Shown here piece after piece: positions 46,426-58,299 of a stretch of DNA of 64,000 bases (position 1 is its first letter; the number at the start of each line of letters is the position of its first letter). A program made the translations under genes and the position numbers. The DNA comes from Odiellus spinosus (taxonomy: Eukaryota > Arthropoda > Arachnida > Opiliones > Phalangiidae), in the NCBI GenBank assembly GCA_963920705.1, contig OY987227.1, forward strand, positions 8,101,602 to 8,165,601. Direction: 5' to 3'. The notes under the pieces are model-generated. The model worked only from the letters and a program-made list of their open reading frames with translations. It ran no database searches and had not been told where the DNA came from.

Positions 46426-47502
46426 CCGGCCACTACAAATTAACGAAGTATCGTGCATGTGAGAAGGGCTTTGAATAAAGCGCACTTTAATATAGTATAG
46501 GATCTAATTTAATCGTAACCCAGAAAGCGGAACCTAGCTTTGTACAAGTTGCTTCAAATACAATGAACAGGCGAGACACTAGCACTTTTCTAAGATCTTA
46601 ATTTGCTATGTTATTTTCGCTCTTATATGACGGGCCTAGCTGAGGGGAAGGGTTTTAGAGTTGCCGCAAACATCCTGCAGTTTTCTATAAAGCATCGCGT
46701 GTGTAATGGCACACACACTCTCACACACACGCAGTACGTGGTTGATAAAACCACGGCGCGTGGTTAATTAAAGCAAACTTTTGTTTCCTGGAAAAAGGAT
46801 TCTCGTTTTGAATATCGCGTTGACATGACAAAAGCCACGAAGCAGAGTCAGTTCATTTTATGTCGTGGTTATGCGCCGGGTTCCGCGCAAAGGGGGGTGG
46901 GTTAGACTTCTAGTAATAAGAGGTTATTTGTCTTGTCCTGACGCCTTTATATTTATAAGAATTTTGGCTGAGTATATTTTAGAGTTTTAACTGTAATATT
47001 TGAATCGGTTTTTAACGATATTCTTGAAAATTCTACCTTTGAATTACTGAGAACTTGTGGACAGAGTCACTTTACCCTATTTGGACTTAAAATTAACAAC
47101 TGAACTATGGTTTCGCGGTAATTCCAGAACCTGAACTCTCTTTTATATTTATCTATCTTCACCTAAATGAAAATCTGCTCTATTATTTTATTAATAATAA
47201 AAGTTCACGTATTTTTAAATTAATATTAATAACCACGTAATATAAAAGTATAAGATTGAATCAAACTTTTCAAATTAACGTATGAAACGCAATATAAAAT
47301 GAAAAATTAGAAATTCGATTCAAATAAATGAATGAAAAGTCAAAATATACAATGGAAACGCGCCGGAATCCTACAAATAATCATTTTCCAGGAAAAGGAA
47401 AATTTATCGAAAAAAGGAAAAGAGAGGATCGGAGCAGCTGTTCTCCGAACCAATATCTCGGAAAGGGATAGTGAAATTAACAGCATGAAAAAAGTAAATA
47501 AA
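46426..47502. other. No gene seen
   Basis: A CA-rich run (GCACACACACTCTCACACAC) lies at about 46710-46729. No coding signal. Confidence 0.5.
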
Positions 47503-47611
47503 GGCGGATGCACAGAGACCTATTTTCACGCGTCACACGCTCGTGCGCTCATAGAAGTACTATTAGCGTGCGAGCGTGAAACGCGTGAAAATAGATCAGT
47601 GTGAATCCGGC
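47503..47611. mobile_element. 109-bp hairpin MITE, 47-bp arms
   Basis: The arms 47503-47549 and 47565-47611 pair with few mismatches, including CTATTTTCACGCGT and its complement and GCTCG(T/C)(G/A)CGCT. The right end GTGTGAATCCGGC resembles family F ends (GTGTGAACG). It is CpG-rich compared with its surroundings. Confidence 0.85.
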
Positions 47612-50057
47612 TTTAGTTTAACTAACACCCTAGAAATTGATAAATTGTTAATTTTTTTGTATAGAGATGAAGCGTGTCAATGAACCTTTACATTTATATG
47701 TCAGTACACCTTTACGCTTGATGTATCCCATAAACTAAATAGGTCAAAGTTCAGCCTAATAATTATAAAGTACATAAAGCTAAGAACTACGAATTGGAAA
47801 CTCACGTAGTGACGAGACTATGTAGACGATGGGAGCCGTGAATAAACTTAAATACACCTACTTTACGTGTCTTAATTAGTTAATATTCTACAATATAACA
47901 ACTCCTAACATCGTAATATTATAGTTTCTGTAAGAATTAACCAGTTTCATTATATCTTTATTCAGATTTCCCTCTTTTAGCGAGTGCGTGAATTGAAAAC
48001 GTCCATAAATTAAAAGCAAATTTATTTGAGGATGGAGGAGATGGAACCACGAGTCTCCTCCTCAGTTTTCCTAGCTTTATATTCGATATCGTATAGCAGC
48101 CATACCATATACATATAATCGTTTTCCAAGAATCGAAAAATTTAGTAGTACCGTAGTAGTAGTAGTAATGGGTGTAGAAATGGTGGGAAAAGTACGATAA
48201 AGAGCCCCGGAATTGAGGATAGAACTCTAGAAGAGTGGAAAATAGGTGGTGGTACATCGTTGGCAGGGCGCGTAATCACTCTCCATTCCCTAATTAAAGT
48301 TAATCGGACACCGAACGCCGCTATTCACTCGCTTAATGAACGACAAGAGAAAGAGACAGCGCCCCCACGTAGCCGGGGAATCAAAACTATACCAATCAAA
48401 GTCAATCCAGCCTGGCAATGAATATCGAAGCTAAACTACGCTGTCTCTAACGAATATTTAACGTAGACTTTACAGCGTCTTCGAGCTTAGCGGGAACTGA
48501 ATTTTGGAATTGATTTTTAACGTAGGAAACAAGGACTAAGACAAATGGAAGAGAGAGGAGTGAATCTATAGTCAATTCCAACTCGAATTAGCACCACTAA
48601 CAAACCTAGACTTCCAGTTATATCTCTTGAATTATAAATAATATAGAAAAGCTTTTTCACAGCATTGTTCGTATTGTCAACTCAAAATGAATTTATCTAT
48701 ATAAGCTATAACCGCTGCGATTTTAAACAAAGCGCTTCAAGAGAGAGAGAGAGAAAGAGTCATTTCCCCTCGAGTTGGCAGTACGCTCAAAGATAGTCTT
48801 CCCGTTATCTCTATCATTAGCCGATTCGAATTCAAAGGGAAAATAGGCACACACGCGTTGTCAATTAATTGACCCATACACGCTCACAGAGCAACTCCAG
48901 TTTCTAACTATAGAGCAAGCCCACCTCCACCGTATCAATTGTCCAAAATTTGGCCAGGCCTAGATATACACGTATATACATCTGGTCAAATAGATAGCCA
49001 CTTCGGGGCTAGTTAGTCCTAACTCGTAATATTAAAGTTTTTAAATTTAAAAATAAATCCTAAACAATTTCGTTATTAAACAGGTTAAATTATTGTAAAG
49101 AATATAGATTTTAAATAAATTTCTTACGTAATTCTAAACCTAAAATAACTTTGATTTAATACTATAAAAATCTCGGAAATTCTGGTAACTTTAGATATAT
49201 CTCTTTGCATCCACTATTAAAATGAAATTTATTTAATTTATAATTTCATATCCATTTTAATATTTGGTTGGATTCTTTAACTCGAAGTAGATTATATGAA
49301 ATTCTAAAAGTATAGTTTATTTCACATTCAATTGACAGTACGTGTCAAGCTGGCCTCTCCTAATCATTATAGGTAAATATATCAAAGATAACGCGAAAGG
49401 TAGCTTTACTGTTGCTAATAAATCAAGGTGGAAAAATCAGTAAAATATAAATCTTCAGTTTATATAATTATTATGATAATAAAATTAATATTCGATTTGT
49501 AAAATGCAATTTTTAAATTTGGCCCATAATTTACATAATACATTTGAGCCCTTAGGGCGAACACGGTTAGAGTTACTAAGAACTATGCTAGAGAGATCGC
49601 GTAGAGTAAAGAGAATTAACGGGAAAATAGATAAGTTTATCTCTGACCGTAAAACACCCAGGCGTATATTCAACCATCAATTTCAACTTAACACCAGAGA
49701 GCTCTTCTCCCAAAGGAATAGTAAAACGTTATGTACACACAATACAACTCTTTTTACTTCTATATACGAAGAAGTTTTTCTATCTCGGTGTCCATGTTGT
49801 ACGTGGCATTCGCATAGAAGCAAATGTTAGCATTTACATGCCTCGTTTGAAAATGAGCCCCAATTGGTCCTATCAGGTATTGTTTAAAAAAAACAAGTGA
49901 ATTTAAATATTGATAAGGGTATCTTTTCTATCGACTATACTGGATTGATCTTGTTAAAAAATAGGGGCCTTCCTTTTCGTTAATATTTTGAAAGTTGGTT
50001 AAAAGTTCAACCCAAATTAGTAATTTAAAATTTTAAAATATTGATGATTAGCATTTT
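47612..50057. other. No gene seen
   Basis: It contains a (GA)n run near 48742-48752 and a GTA triplet run near 48155-48167. A 108-codon plus frame (49504-49830) contains a basic stretch (ERSRRVKRINGKID) but no recognised domain, and its length is not exceptional here. Confidence 0.45.
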
Positions 50058-50430
50058 AAGTATATCACTTTATACAAGGCTCCGTAGCTTCATACTATCA
50101 GCAAAGGTCCGTGTAAATGTACCGGCACATTCTGATTCGAGACACTCTAGCGGCAGCAGACGGTGTAAATAGTGAACGGAAGAAGCGCCACTCTTAGGAG
50201 AAATTCCGGAGTTGAGGCAAGACAATATAGCCAAGCGTGGCCCGCCTAAAATCCGTACCTCTCTCACGACTAAAAATATCGAGTCCAAACAACTCGAGCC
50301 AGACATGGGTGATGACTTTTTTGGCTAATTTTAAGCGATGGGCTAAGTACATTTACCCGGACCTTTGCTCATAATATTAAGCCACGAGGCGTTGTTTACT
50401 TTTATAGAAAAAAGAGATAGACTTTTGTAA
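50058..50430 (+). mobile_element. Family D MITE copy
   Basis: TATCACTTTATACAAGGC, CTATCAGCAAAGG, TGTACCGGCACATTCTGATT, GCCCGCCTAAAATCCGT and GTTTACTTTTATAGAAAAAA follow the order of 16287-16679. Confidence 0.85.
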
Positions 50431-51265
50431 GTGTCATCATTGTTGATAAGTTCAATGTAAAGTCTGGCAACTTACACAAGTTACTTTTATTAGTACCATG
50501 GCTATCAAAGTCAACAGTAATTCCTTCTAAGAGTATTTTGGCAAATGAGGATAGGAATTTTAAATGCTAGCTTAGCAGACGACCTTTTTTATATGTCATC
50601 TGCTTAAAAAATCACTAGAGCTACGAAAATATTAGCTTATATACAAATTAGTAAATGTATGCAATTACTTTAATTTTTACACCTCGAAAAAGAGGGTATT
50701 ATTTGACTATAAAAATGACAAAACTTTCCCATCGAATAATTTTGTGTGTGAATTCTTACGCGTTCTTTAGAAGTATCATATCTGCTCTTGGTTTTAATAT
50801 TTGGACACTAGAACAACGAATACAATTATTGCTCGAATTAGTATTTAAACTAACGCTTAGAAAGCGTTTAATTATCCCTTTGATATTTAAAAATGGTTCC
50901 TAAAACTAGCTTTCCCAACAGTGCCAAGTAAGATACGATTCATTTCCTTCAATATGCATAATATTATAATATATTGAAAGGGTATTTTCGGTGTACCATG
51001 AATGTTTAATTGACTTTATTCGGGAGTAATTAAAATATTCAACGCTCCTCCCGCTCTCCCCCATCCCCAAAAGTCGGCGATGCACTAAATCTCGTCCAAA
51101 CCACGATAGAAGGGAGGTGGGTGGGGGTTAACAATTTGTCAAACGCGTATTATAGACGCGAGCGAAGCCGAATCAGCTTCCTAGGATTCTCTAGAACGGC
51201 CGAGTCGTGTCAGAGGGATATTTTCACTGGTTTTCCTAGAAAGGGACAAGGGGTGCTGACGAGAT
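50431..51265. other. No gene seen
   Basis: AT-rich, with a GC-richer patch at 51040-51260. No repeat or exon supported. Confidence 0.5.
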
Positions 51266-51624
51266 TAAAGAGAGAATGAAACCCAACAACAAAGGATTTT
51301 TCTAGCTCGTTACTTCATTGTAAACAAAAATTACGAACAAACATGTTAAAAATATTGTTTTAACGTACTCTGAAAGAAAGCTTAACAAGGATTCATAAAG
51401 AGTTTGAAATATAGTCGAATCAGCGTCTTCAGCCCACCTCTTAAGCCTAATTTAAAACATTAATATATCCATGTTAAGAGTACGCGATTGGCCAGAAACA
51501 TACTCAGCGAGGTTTCAAACTCTTAATGCATGATTCTTGTTAAGCCTAATTTCCGAGTAGGTTAATATTTTGATTTAGTGAATTAGATCAATTTTAACAT
51601 TGCACTTCTTCATTATCCCTTTAA
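51266..51624. mobile_element. Family B-type MITE (TTAA ends)
   Basis: It is bounded by TTAA at 51266 and 51621. The ends AGAGAGAATGAAA and CTTCATTATCCCTTTAA are complementary. Inner inverted words are AGTTTGAAA / TTTCAAACTCTT and TTAAGCCTAATTT in both halves. The core (GCGATTGGCC) differs from the AGCGACCAATGA type. Confidence 0.75.
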
Positions 51625-51929
51625 AACTAATCTATCTGATCAGCAATTTTCAAATAAATCCAGATAGGAGTATTGGGAAAGCGTTTATTGGAGCGAGAGG
51701 GGGAGAAGCTGCGTATTGAAATTAGAAAATGACAATCAAACAAATGATGGAGAAGTATATCGTGCGCAAGTGTATATTAAAGATTTACGGTTTATACGCG
51801 AATTATTATATTTGAAACTAGAAATAAGCGTGAGATTTTGTCACGTGACTAATAATAGACAGTTTAATTTCTTATTATAAGTAGATATCAGAAGTAATCA
51901 GAAGATAAATGGGGCTTCTATTTACTTCT

Positions 51930-52112
51930 GTCACGTGACTAATATTGGAAAGAAAAGGTTAAAATTTTAGGTCATGTGACTAATATTAGGAACAAAAGGT
52001 TAAGATTTTAGGTCATGTGACTAATATTGAAAAGAAAAGGTTAAGATTTTAGGTCATGTGACTAATATTAAAAAGAAAAGGGACAAGATTTTAGGTCATG
52101 TTACTAATATGC
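51930..52112 (+). repeat. 41-bp tandem repeat, ~4.5 copies, E-box in each
   Basis: Each unit starts GTCA(C/T)GTGACTAATATT and continues AAAGAAAAGGTTAAGATTTTAG. Units start at 51930, 51971, 52012, 52053 and 52095. Related single words lie at about 51840 (GTCACGTGACTAATAAT), 52158 (GATCACGTGATTAATATTGA) and 52415. GTCACGTGAC is the palindromic site bound by MiT/TFE-type bHLH factors in animals; most units carry the weaker CATGTG. Confidence 0.92.
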
Positions 52113-52192
52113 TCAAGGTTTAATTTTCAATTAGAAATATATGATCATTAATTTGATCACGTGATTAATATTGATCAGAACTTAGGGTATTA

Positions 52193-52375
52193 AGCGCCGT
52201 TCACATTAAAGTCTTCAAATCATTTCCAACCGTATTGAAGAGGTCAAAATAGAAAATTTTCGCGTCAACAGTAGAGATTCATTATTCATTGTCCAAAAAT
52301 GAAATTATTCCCTTCAGAAATTCATTTTAACGGGTTAGAAACGAATTCCAAGTCTCTAGAGTCAACGTATAGCTT
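52193..52375. mobile_element. MITE related to the 22304 element
   Basis: The left end GCGCCGTTCACATTAAAGTC and right end AGAGTCAACGTATAGC are inverted and resemble the element at 22304-22483. Internal GGTCAAAATAGAAAATTTTC matches GGTCAAATTGTAAAATTTTG there. Confidence 0.65.
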
Positions 52376-52700
52376 CAATTGCAAATATAATTTTAGGAAA
52401 TGTTCAAAACATAGATCATGTGACCATAATATTGGAAGGAAAAGGTATAATTATTATATCTATAACAAACACATTGTGTTGACGTATGTAATGATATTCA
52501 TAGAACTTCAATATAGAGGAAAAAAGATATTCCAGCATATTTACATTAAAAGTTTTGTTTGAATTAGGTTTAACGATTGGAAAACGTAATCAAAAGAGAC
52601 AAAACTCATTTGTATCTGTCACGCGAAAATGTATTTTAACACGAGATTTTATTTCAAGCAGTCAGTCCCTAGTGTGTGATTATAATTGCAAACTGAATCC

Positions 52701-53010
52701 TGATATCTGGTATACTTGGATTACACTTTTAACCTAGATATTTATCGACATATTTAAAGTTTAGAGCTCTTAATAGGTAATTTAACACGGTAATTTAGGC
52801 GGTAAATTACCAGGGTCATAGTAATTTACAGTTCACTTTAGTAAAATTACCAAAGTGGCTTGCCTGATATCTGGCATAGTTGGATTACACTTTTAACCTA
52901 GATATTTATCGATATATTTAAAGTTTAGAGCTCTTAATAGGAAATTTAACACGGTAATTTAGGCGGTAAATTACCAGGCCAGGGTAATTTACGGTTTACT
53001 CTAGTAAAGG
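52701..53010 (+). repeat. Tandem duplication, 164-bp unit x2
   Basis: Copies at 52701 and 52865 share TGATATCTGG, TTGGATTACACTTTTAACCT, TAGAGCTCTTAATAGG and GTAATTTAGGCGGTAAATTA with few differences. The GGTAAATTACC words pair with each other and could form hairpins. Confidence 0.92.
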
Positions 53011-53902
53011 AACAAAACGAAGCTTTTCAGCTCGCCTAAAAGTGAGAGGCCTGGGAATAAAATGGATTTTAATCTTGGATTTTTAAAAATTCATATTGAA
53101 AGGACGCCATTAGAAACAACAAGGTAAACTGTCTTATATGTTAATATTTGATTTTATCATTTCAGCATAACATCGAGAAAATTATGCTTCGTGAGAAAAT
53201 GTTCCAAAAACACGAATAATGAGTTTTAGGAAATGAAAATATATCGTCTCGGTATCTATATATTATCGTACAAAACATCACGCTAGAATAAAATAACCTT
53301 TTATACAATATTAATTATATATATCAAAATTGTAACTTATAATATTATATAATAGGACCCATGGGGAATTTGAGCCATAAAGACAAAATTTCCCGCAAAA
53401 AAAGCGTCAAAAGAAACGTGCTTGCGGGATATAGTCCATGGAAGGGCCAGGCTCCAAATATTAATCTCGCTTATAAAAGTACGCTACACCAGTTGCCAAA
53501 TTACGGTAAAACAACCCAGAATTTATCCGAGAAGGATTCTCTAACCTTTCCCCTATCATCAAAAGGACATTAATACAAAAACATAAAAACCTACACACGC
53601 TCTGTACTTTTTAATTCCTTGAAAATTGAAAGGTTTTTGGAACCATGGTTTTGAGAATTTACGCAGGGGGGGAACAAGATGTCTTTTCAACGAGAGAGCG
53701 CTATTTACCACAAATATTTTTTTTAAATATCTAAAGTTTTAAACACGTTTTTACATCGTTTTCTAAAGAAAAAAATTACTTAAAACATTGAAAGTGTACA
53801 GAAACCCTGCTTATTGGCTGCTTATGTCTTTATGAAAAAATTTTGACCAGTGATAAAACAGATACAACAACTTCTTTTGATTTATATTCAACTAGGTGTG
53901 TT
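53011..53902. other. No gene seen
   Basis: AT-rich DNA. The 70-codon frame at 53361-53573 has no recognisable features. Confidence 0.5.
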
Positions 53903-54231
53903 AAGAGCATCATGGATTAATCATCATCACAGGGATAATTCACTCTGGTACGATTTGCTATACTAGTAGTTGAAGATGTTTGTTTCAAACATGGCTGCCA
54001 GACATTTTATCCGGCCCCTCAATTTTACCCCCTTACCGATACAAATCCGGAAGTAATCCATGAGAGCATCGTCTGCTTTAAAGTTTTTTTTTTCCCCTTC
54101 AATATTTCACCCCGTGTATCGGTAGCTAGAAACTTCCGGTGTAGACAATTTTTGTCACCAGGGTGCGATTCGAACAATTATTTTACTAGAGTGAATTATC
54201 CCTCTGAGCTTGATTAATCCATGAGAGCATT
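53903..54231. mobile_element. ~330-bp MITE with ATGGATTAATC ends
   Basis: The left arm CATGGATTAATCATCATCAC then AGGGATAATTCACTCT is the inverse of the right arm at about 54190-54230. A third partial copy of the end (AATCCATGAGAGCATCGTC) sits inside at about 54056, and an inner inverted pair around CCGATACA / TGTATCGG flanks the centre. No coding capacity. Confidence 0.75.
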
Positions 54232-55106
54232 GTCGAACATTTTTGTTAAATCCCACCGGAAGAAAGAGTGACCTAGCGGGTTAAACTTTTTTCCGAAATA
54301 GAAACGGAAGAACACTGTTTTTCCAGTGATTTGATTGGAAGACTTAATATATTTTCCAATTTTACGTCCTTCCGCTCTCGACGCTAGATAGCCATTGAAG
54401 GCAAGAGCAATTAGGTGATTTGAAGGGTGGGTAATGGATAAATTAATAGGTATAATTAATTTATCCATGGTACTTTTAATTTATCCATGTGTGGGCTTGC
54501 TTTTTAAAAGATAATTAAAGAATTAAAATGCTTCGAGACCTTTATGGCTTTGGCGTTGTCGATCTTGTTTCATCAAGTTCGCGGCGTTTCTCTTTAGCAA
54601 TAATCATATAGAAAGAATAAAACTAGCCGAGAGATAGTCGCCCGTAGCCTAATAGTCGTGTCGAGAGGGTATCGTATATGTAAGAACGAAGCTATTATAA
54701 CGACTCGAACCACGGAAAGAGAGACAAAATGAATGGTACAAAGGGGAAAAAAGGATATAAGTAAGGGGAAGGCAGAGCGTGCCATACAGATAATGACGAG
54801 TGTTGAAAATCCTAGAGTCATCCTTCACCTCGTGGCAGAAAGAATTTGGGAAAATAGCGGCGATTAGCCGCGAACAGAGACTAATTACTTACGAGTAATT
54901 ACGATTCTTACTTTAATTAGCTCTCTTTTAACTCTCGGTACACGTCCTGGGTTATAAATGATTTTAGATCCAACTACAACTGATTAAATATAATCATAAT
55001 GACATGCGTATATATCATTAATTTGTTTCTAAAATATTTTTAATAAACTATATATTATAAAGATTTAATTTAAGTTTAATTCAGAGAGAATATCTATACA
55101 CAAAAG
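54232..55106. other. No gene seen; one short palindrome
   Basis: GGATAAATTAAT (54436-54447) and its complement (54455-54466) form a hairpin with a 7-nt loop. Nothing else is recognisable. Confidence 0.5.
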
Positions 55107-55150
55107 TATATCACTTTGTTCCATAAAAGTAACCAACACCCCGTAGCTTA
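55107..55150 (+). mobile_element. Family D MITE left end
   Basis: TATATCACTTTGTTCCATAA, AAGTAACCAACACCCCGTAG and CTTAA match the family D terminal repeat. The 26-bp array starts immediately after it. Confidence 0.75.
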
Positions 55151-55151
55151 A

Positions 55152-55876
55152 CAGCGCGTGCTATTCGAATTAACATTGAGCGCGTGCTATTCGTATTAAC
55201 ATTGAGCGCGTGCTATTCGAATTAATTTGACCTCAAATTAAAATCGAGCGCGTGCTATTCGAATAAACATCGAGCGCGTGCTATTCGAATAAACATCGAG
55301 CGCGTGCTATTCGAATAAACATCGAGCGCGTGCTATTCGAATAAACATCGAGCGCGTGCTATTCGAATAAACATCGAGCGCGTGCTATTCGAATAAACAT
55401 CGAGCGCGTGCTATTCGAATAAACATCGAGCGCGTGCTATTCGAATAAACATCGAGCGCGTGCTATTCGAATAAACATCGAGCGCGTGCTATTCGAATAA
55501 ACATCGAGCGCGTGCTATTCGAATAAACATCGAGCGCGTGCTATTCGAATAAACATCGAGCGCGTGCTATTCGAATAAACATCGAGCGCGTGCTATTCGA
55601 ATAAACATCGAGCGCGTGCTATTCGAATAAACATCGAGCGCGTGCTATTCGAATAAACATCGAGCGCGTGCTATTCGAATAAACATCGAGCGCGTGCTAT
55701 TCGAATAAACATCGAGCGCGTGCTATTCGAATAAACATCGAGCGCGTGCTATTCGAATAAACATCGAGCGCGTGCTATTCGAATAAACATCGAGCGCGTG
55801 CTATTCGAATAAACATCGAGCGCGTGCTATTCGAATAAACATCGAGCGCGTGCTATTCGAATAAACATCGAGCGCG
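55152..55876 (+). repeat. 26-bp CpG-containing minisatellite, 27 copies
   Basis: The unit is GAGCGCGTGCTATTCG followed by AATAAACATC. 24 identical units run from 55246 to 55869, preceded by three diverged units at 55152, 55178 and 55204 that carry ATTAACATT and a 16-bp interruption. The array is flanked by TAGCTTAACAGCGCG (55144-55158) and the inverted GCGCATGTTAAGCTA (55885-55899), which matches the inner part of family D ends. It probably expanded within such an element. Confidence 0.97.
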
Positions 55877-55899
55877 TTCGTCTGGCGCATGTTAAGCTA

Positions 55900-56857
55900 A
55901 TTCATTATTCTAACAAAACCGCGCGAGAGTTTCGAAAAAAATTAGATTAACAAGCGCTCAATGTTAATTTTATCCTCCCATAGAAGCTATCGAGTTTTTT
56001 GATCTGAAACACCCTATAGGCCAATTTTTCGATATATGTATTTGAATCATATTTTAACGATCTTTCGGAAAAGCGATTTACAACATAACAGTATCTTATT
56101 ATACGAAAGAACAAGTACAAAAGCTAAAGATATAATTTACGATTACGTCATGATTGTTCGTCTTCCAATTCGTTAAGTCTCTATTTAATCATCCCTAATG
56201 TATAATTATAACATTCATTAAATTAAAGAGTCTGCCAACGCGTCTAGCGATAGTAATTCATCCCCGAAAGGATTAGATAAGGATCAAGGAGGATTGATAA
56301 GAGCTTAGAAGTATACGCCCCCCACACTCTCGCGATCCCACGTTCCAGATACCCTCCAGCAGTCTTATATATAAGAAAGAAAAAAGTAAGACGGAAAAAA
56401 AGGTTTCCGTGGCTACAATCTAGGCGGTATAAATAATTTGTTCTTCAACATGATCCTAGTCTAATTTGGAACAAAGCGGAGGAGCTTAAGACGTATATAG
56501 GGAGTTATACAGGGACGAAATTCCCTCAAGTCCATCCACATCCCTTAGGGTTATATTCGGACGCGAGCGTAAGATCGCGTGAGAAACCTCCGAAAAGAGG
56601 AAAGAGAACGAAGAAAAAAAAGAAAAAAAAAAAAAGAAGCTGAGGAGCAACGATCCATCCATGCATCAATTCCGAATTAGTAGCGAAGCCTAGCCCACCT
56701 AAAATACTCAATTACAAATAGAATTTCAAGTGAAGGTGAAAGATAAAATAAATCAATACCCGAATAACTTTTCTACTGTATTTAAACTGGTTTTGAAATT
56801 ACTCTTAAATTAAATTGAATTAATTTAATATGAATAAGTAACGGAAAAAAGGGCGAA
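55900..56857. other. No gene seen
   Basis: A GCGCTCAATGTTAATTTTAT word near 55954 is an inverted echo of the early 26-bp units. A purine run (GAAAAAAAAGAAAAAAAAAA) lies near 56612-56634. Confidence 0.5.
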
Positions 56858-57084
56858 CAAAAGTAGGAACTAACAAAAAATTTGCCTGCGCTGTTTTCCG
56901 TTAGAGAACGCTTATGAGCCCCAATTTATTTAATTAAATTTAATTTAAAATTTTAATTAAATATATATGAATAAAAAAACCTGAGGTTTATAAGCGTTCT
57001 CTTATGGAAAACGGGGCAGTTAGTTCCTACTTTTGGTCGCGCTGTTTGCCGTTAGAGGACGATTATGAACCCCAGGTTTTTGTA
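56858..57084. repeat. Family E cluster: inverted pair plus a direct unit
   Basis: AAAAGTAGGAACTAAC at the left and GTTAGTTCCTACTTTT at about 57019-57034 form outer arms enclosing inverted CGTTAGAGAACGCTTATGAG / TATAAGCGTTCTCTTATGG. A further direct unit follows (GCCGTTAGAGGACGATTATG, CCCCAGGTTTTTG). Confidence 0.8.
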
Positions 57085-58299
57085 TCTTTAAAGGGAGAGC
57101 TAGGAATATTAACAATGGGCACCCAAGATTAATTAAATAGATTCGTTTTAGTAAATTTATGGTAAAGGTATTTCACTCTACTTGTTTTATATTATCACTG
57201 TAATTAAGGTAACACGTTTTGAACAAATTTAAATTAAGTAAAACTTCTTAGACATTTATAATCTTCCTGGGAATTGAAATCTGCGCAATTAAGTTAAAAT
57301 CGAAGTTAATTTGCATAAATCAGTTTTTGGATGACTGTGTAATTATTTTTTTTTCCAAATTAACAATCATTATTAATGAATATAAATAAATAATATTTAA
57401 TTAGGATTACGAGCGGGACTGCTCAATTTTTTACTTAAAATAAAGAATTAAAGTTTTTTCCACCCATTACGTATAATTTCTTTGTAGGAAGTTGATCCAA
57501 ATTTTCAATCCTTACAATACTAGTAATCATTATATTTCTTCTAAAAACACTCCTTAAGATTAAATACAGGTTCATATCGTTGCGTGATGCAAACTGAAAC
57601 TAAATCTTAGTATAATACGCCCATATTCGGGTTATTTCACTGAACAATGTAGCGTAGAAAACGAGGTTTCGAGGAACCAAGATCGAGAAGAACTAGAAAA
57701 AGGGGGGAGACGAGGGAGGAGAGAGGGTTGCAGCTTTGTCGATCCAATTAACCTTGTCCGGATTATCTTTGGCTTGTTTGATTGATCACGGGGTATTCCG
57801 CGACGTTACCCTCCTCTTTTCACCCTGTTTCACCCCTTTCCCCTCCTCCCCCGGCCCGTACCTGACCTCTTTTTAATCTTACCCCCTGCTTTTCTTCTAT
57901 CCCCGCCCCTTTTATCCCCGGGTACCGCCGCTTTCTTACAGCAAGATATAAGCCTTGGCATCTCGATTTTTTTTGTTCTTTTTAATTAGCGTTTCCATCA
58001 CCCATTATTTTCTCTATAGAACCATAAATCCGTTTGAGATTTCAATACGAATAAAGCTAGTCTTCGCTCTTATTGAGATGGAAAAAGGTTTAACGGTATA
58101 CCTATTTAAATTGATACGATACCCGTGGTTTAAATCAAGCTTAGTTTTCATCACGCGCGAAGCTATAAACTTACCTTCAATCCGTATAGATTTGTTTCAC
58201 ACAGATAGGTAAAGGTGTTTAAGTTTGGCGCGTGATGAAATTTAAAATTATTTTCAATTCGCGCGATTGGGTCACGAGAATTAATTTATCTCGCGCCAA
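57085..58299. other. No gene seen; purine and pyrimidine blocks
   Basis: It starts with a TTTAAAGGGAGAGC word (57086) like a TTAA-MITE end. A purine block at 57695-57727 is followed by a strongly pyrimidine-rich block at 57810-57935 (for example CCCCTTTCCCCTCCTCCCCC). An 85-codon plus frame near 57955-58212 has no ATG start and no domain. Confidence 0.45.

Noticed and set aside
49504-49830. 108-codon plus-strand frame with a basic stretch
   Set aside because: The length is within chance for 64 kb of two strands, with no recognised motif, splice signals or composition shift.
54150-54190. tRNA-like GATTCGAAC word
   Set aside because: The flanks do not form a T-arm or acceptor stem. It lies inside the 53903-54231 MITE.
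57955-58212. 85-codon plus-strand frame with a hydrophobic start
   Set aside because: It begins at TTG, not ATG, and overlaps nothing supportive. The hydrophobic start could mimic a signal peptide by chance.
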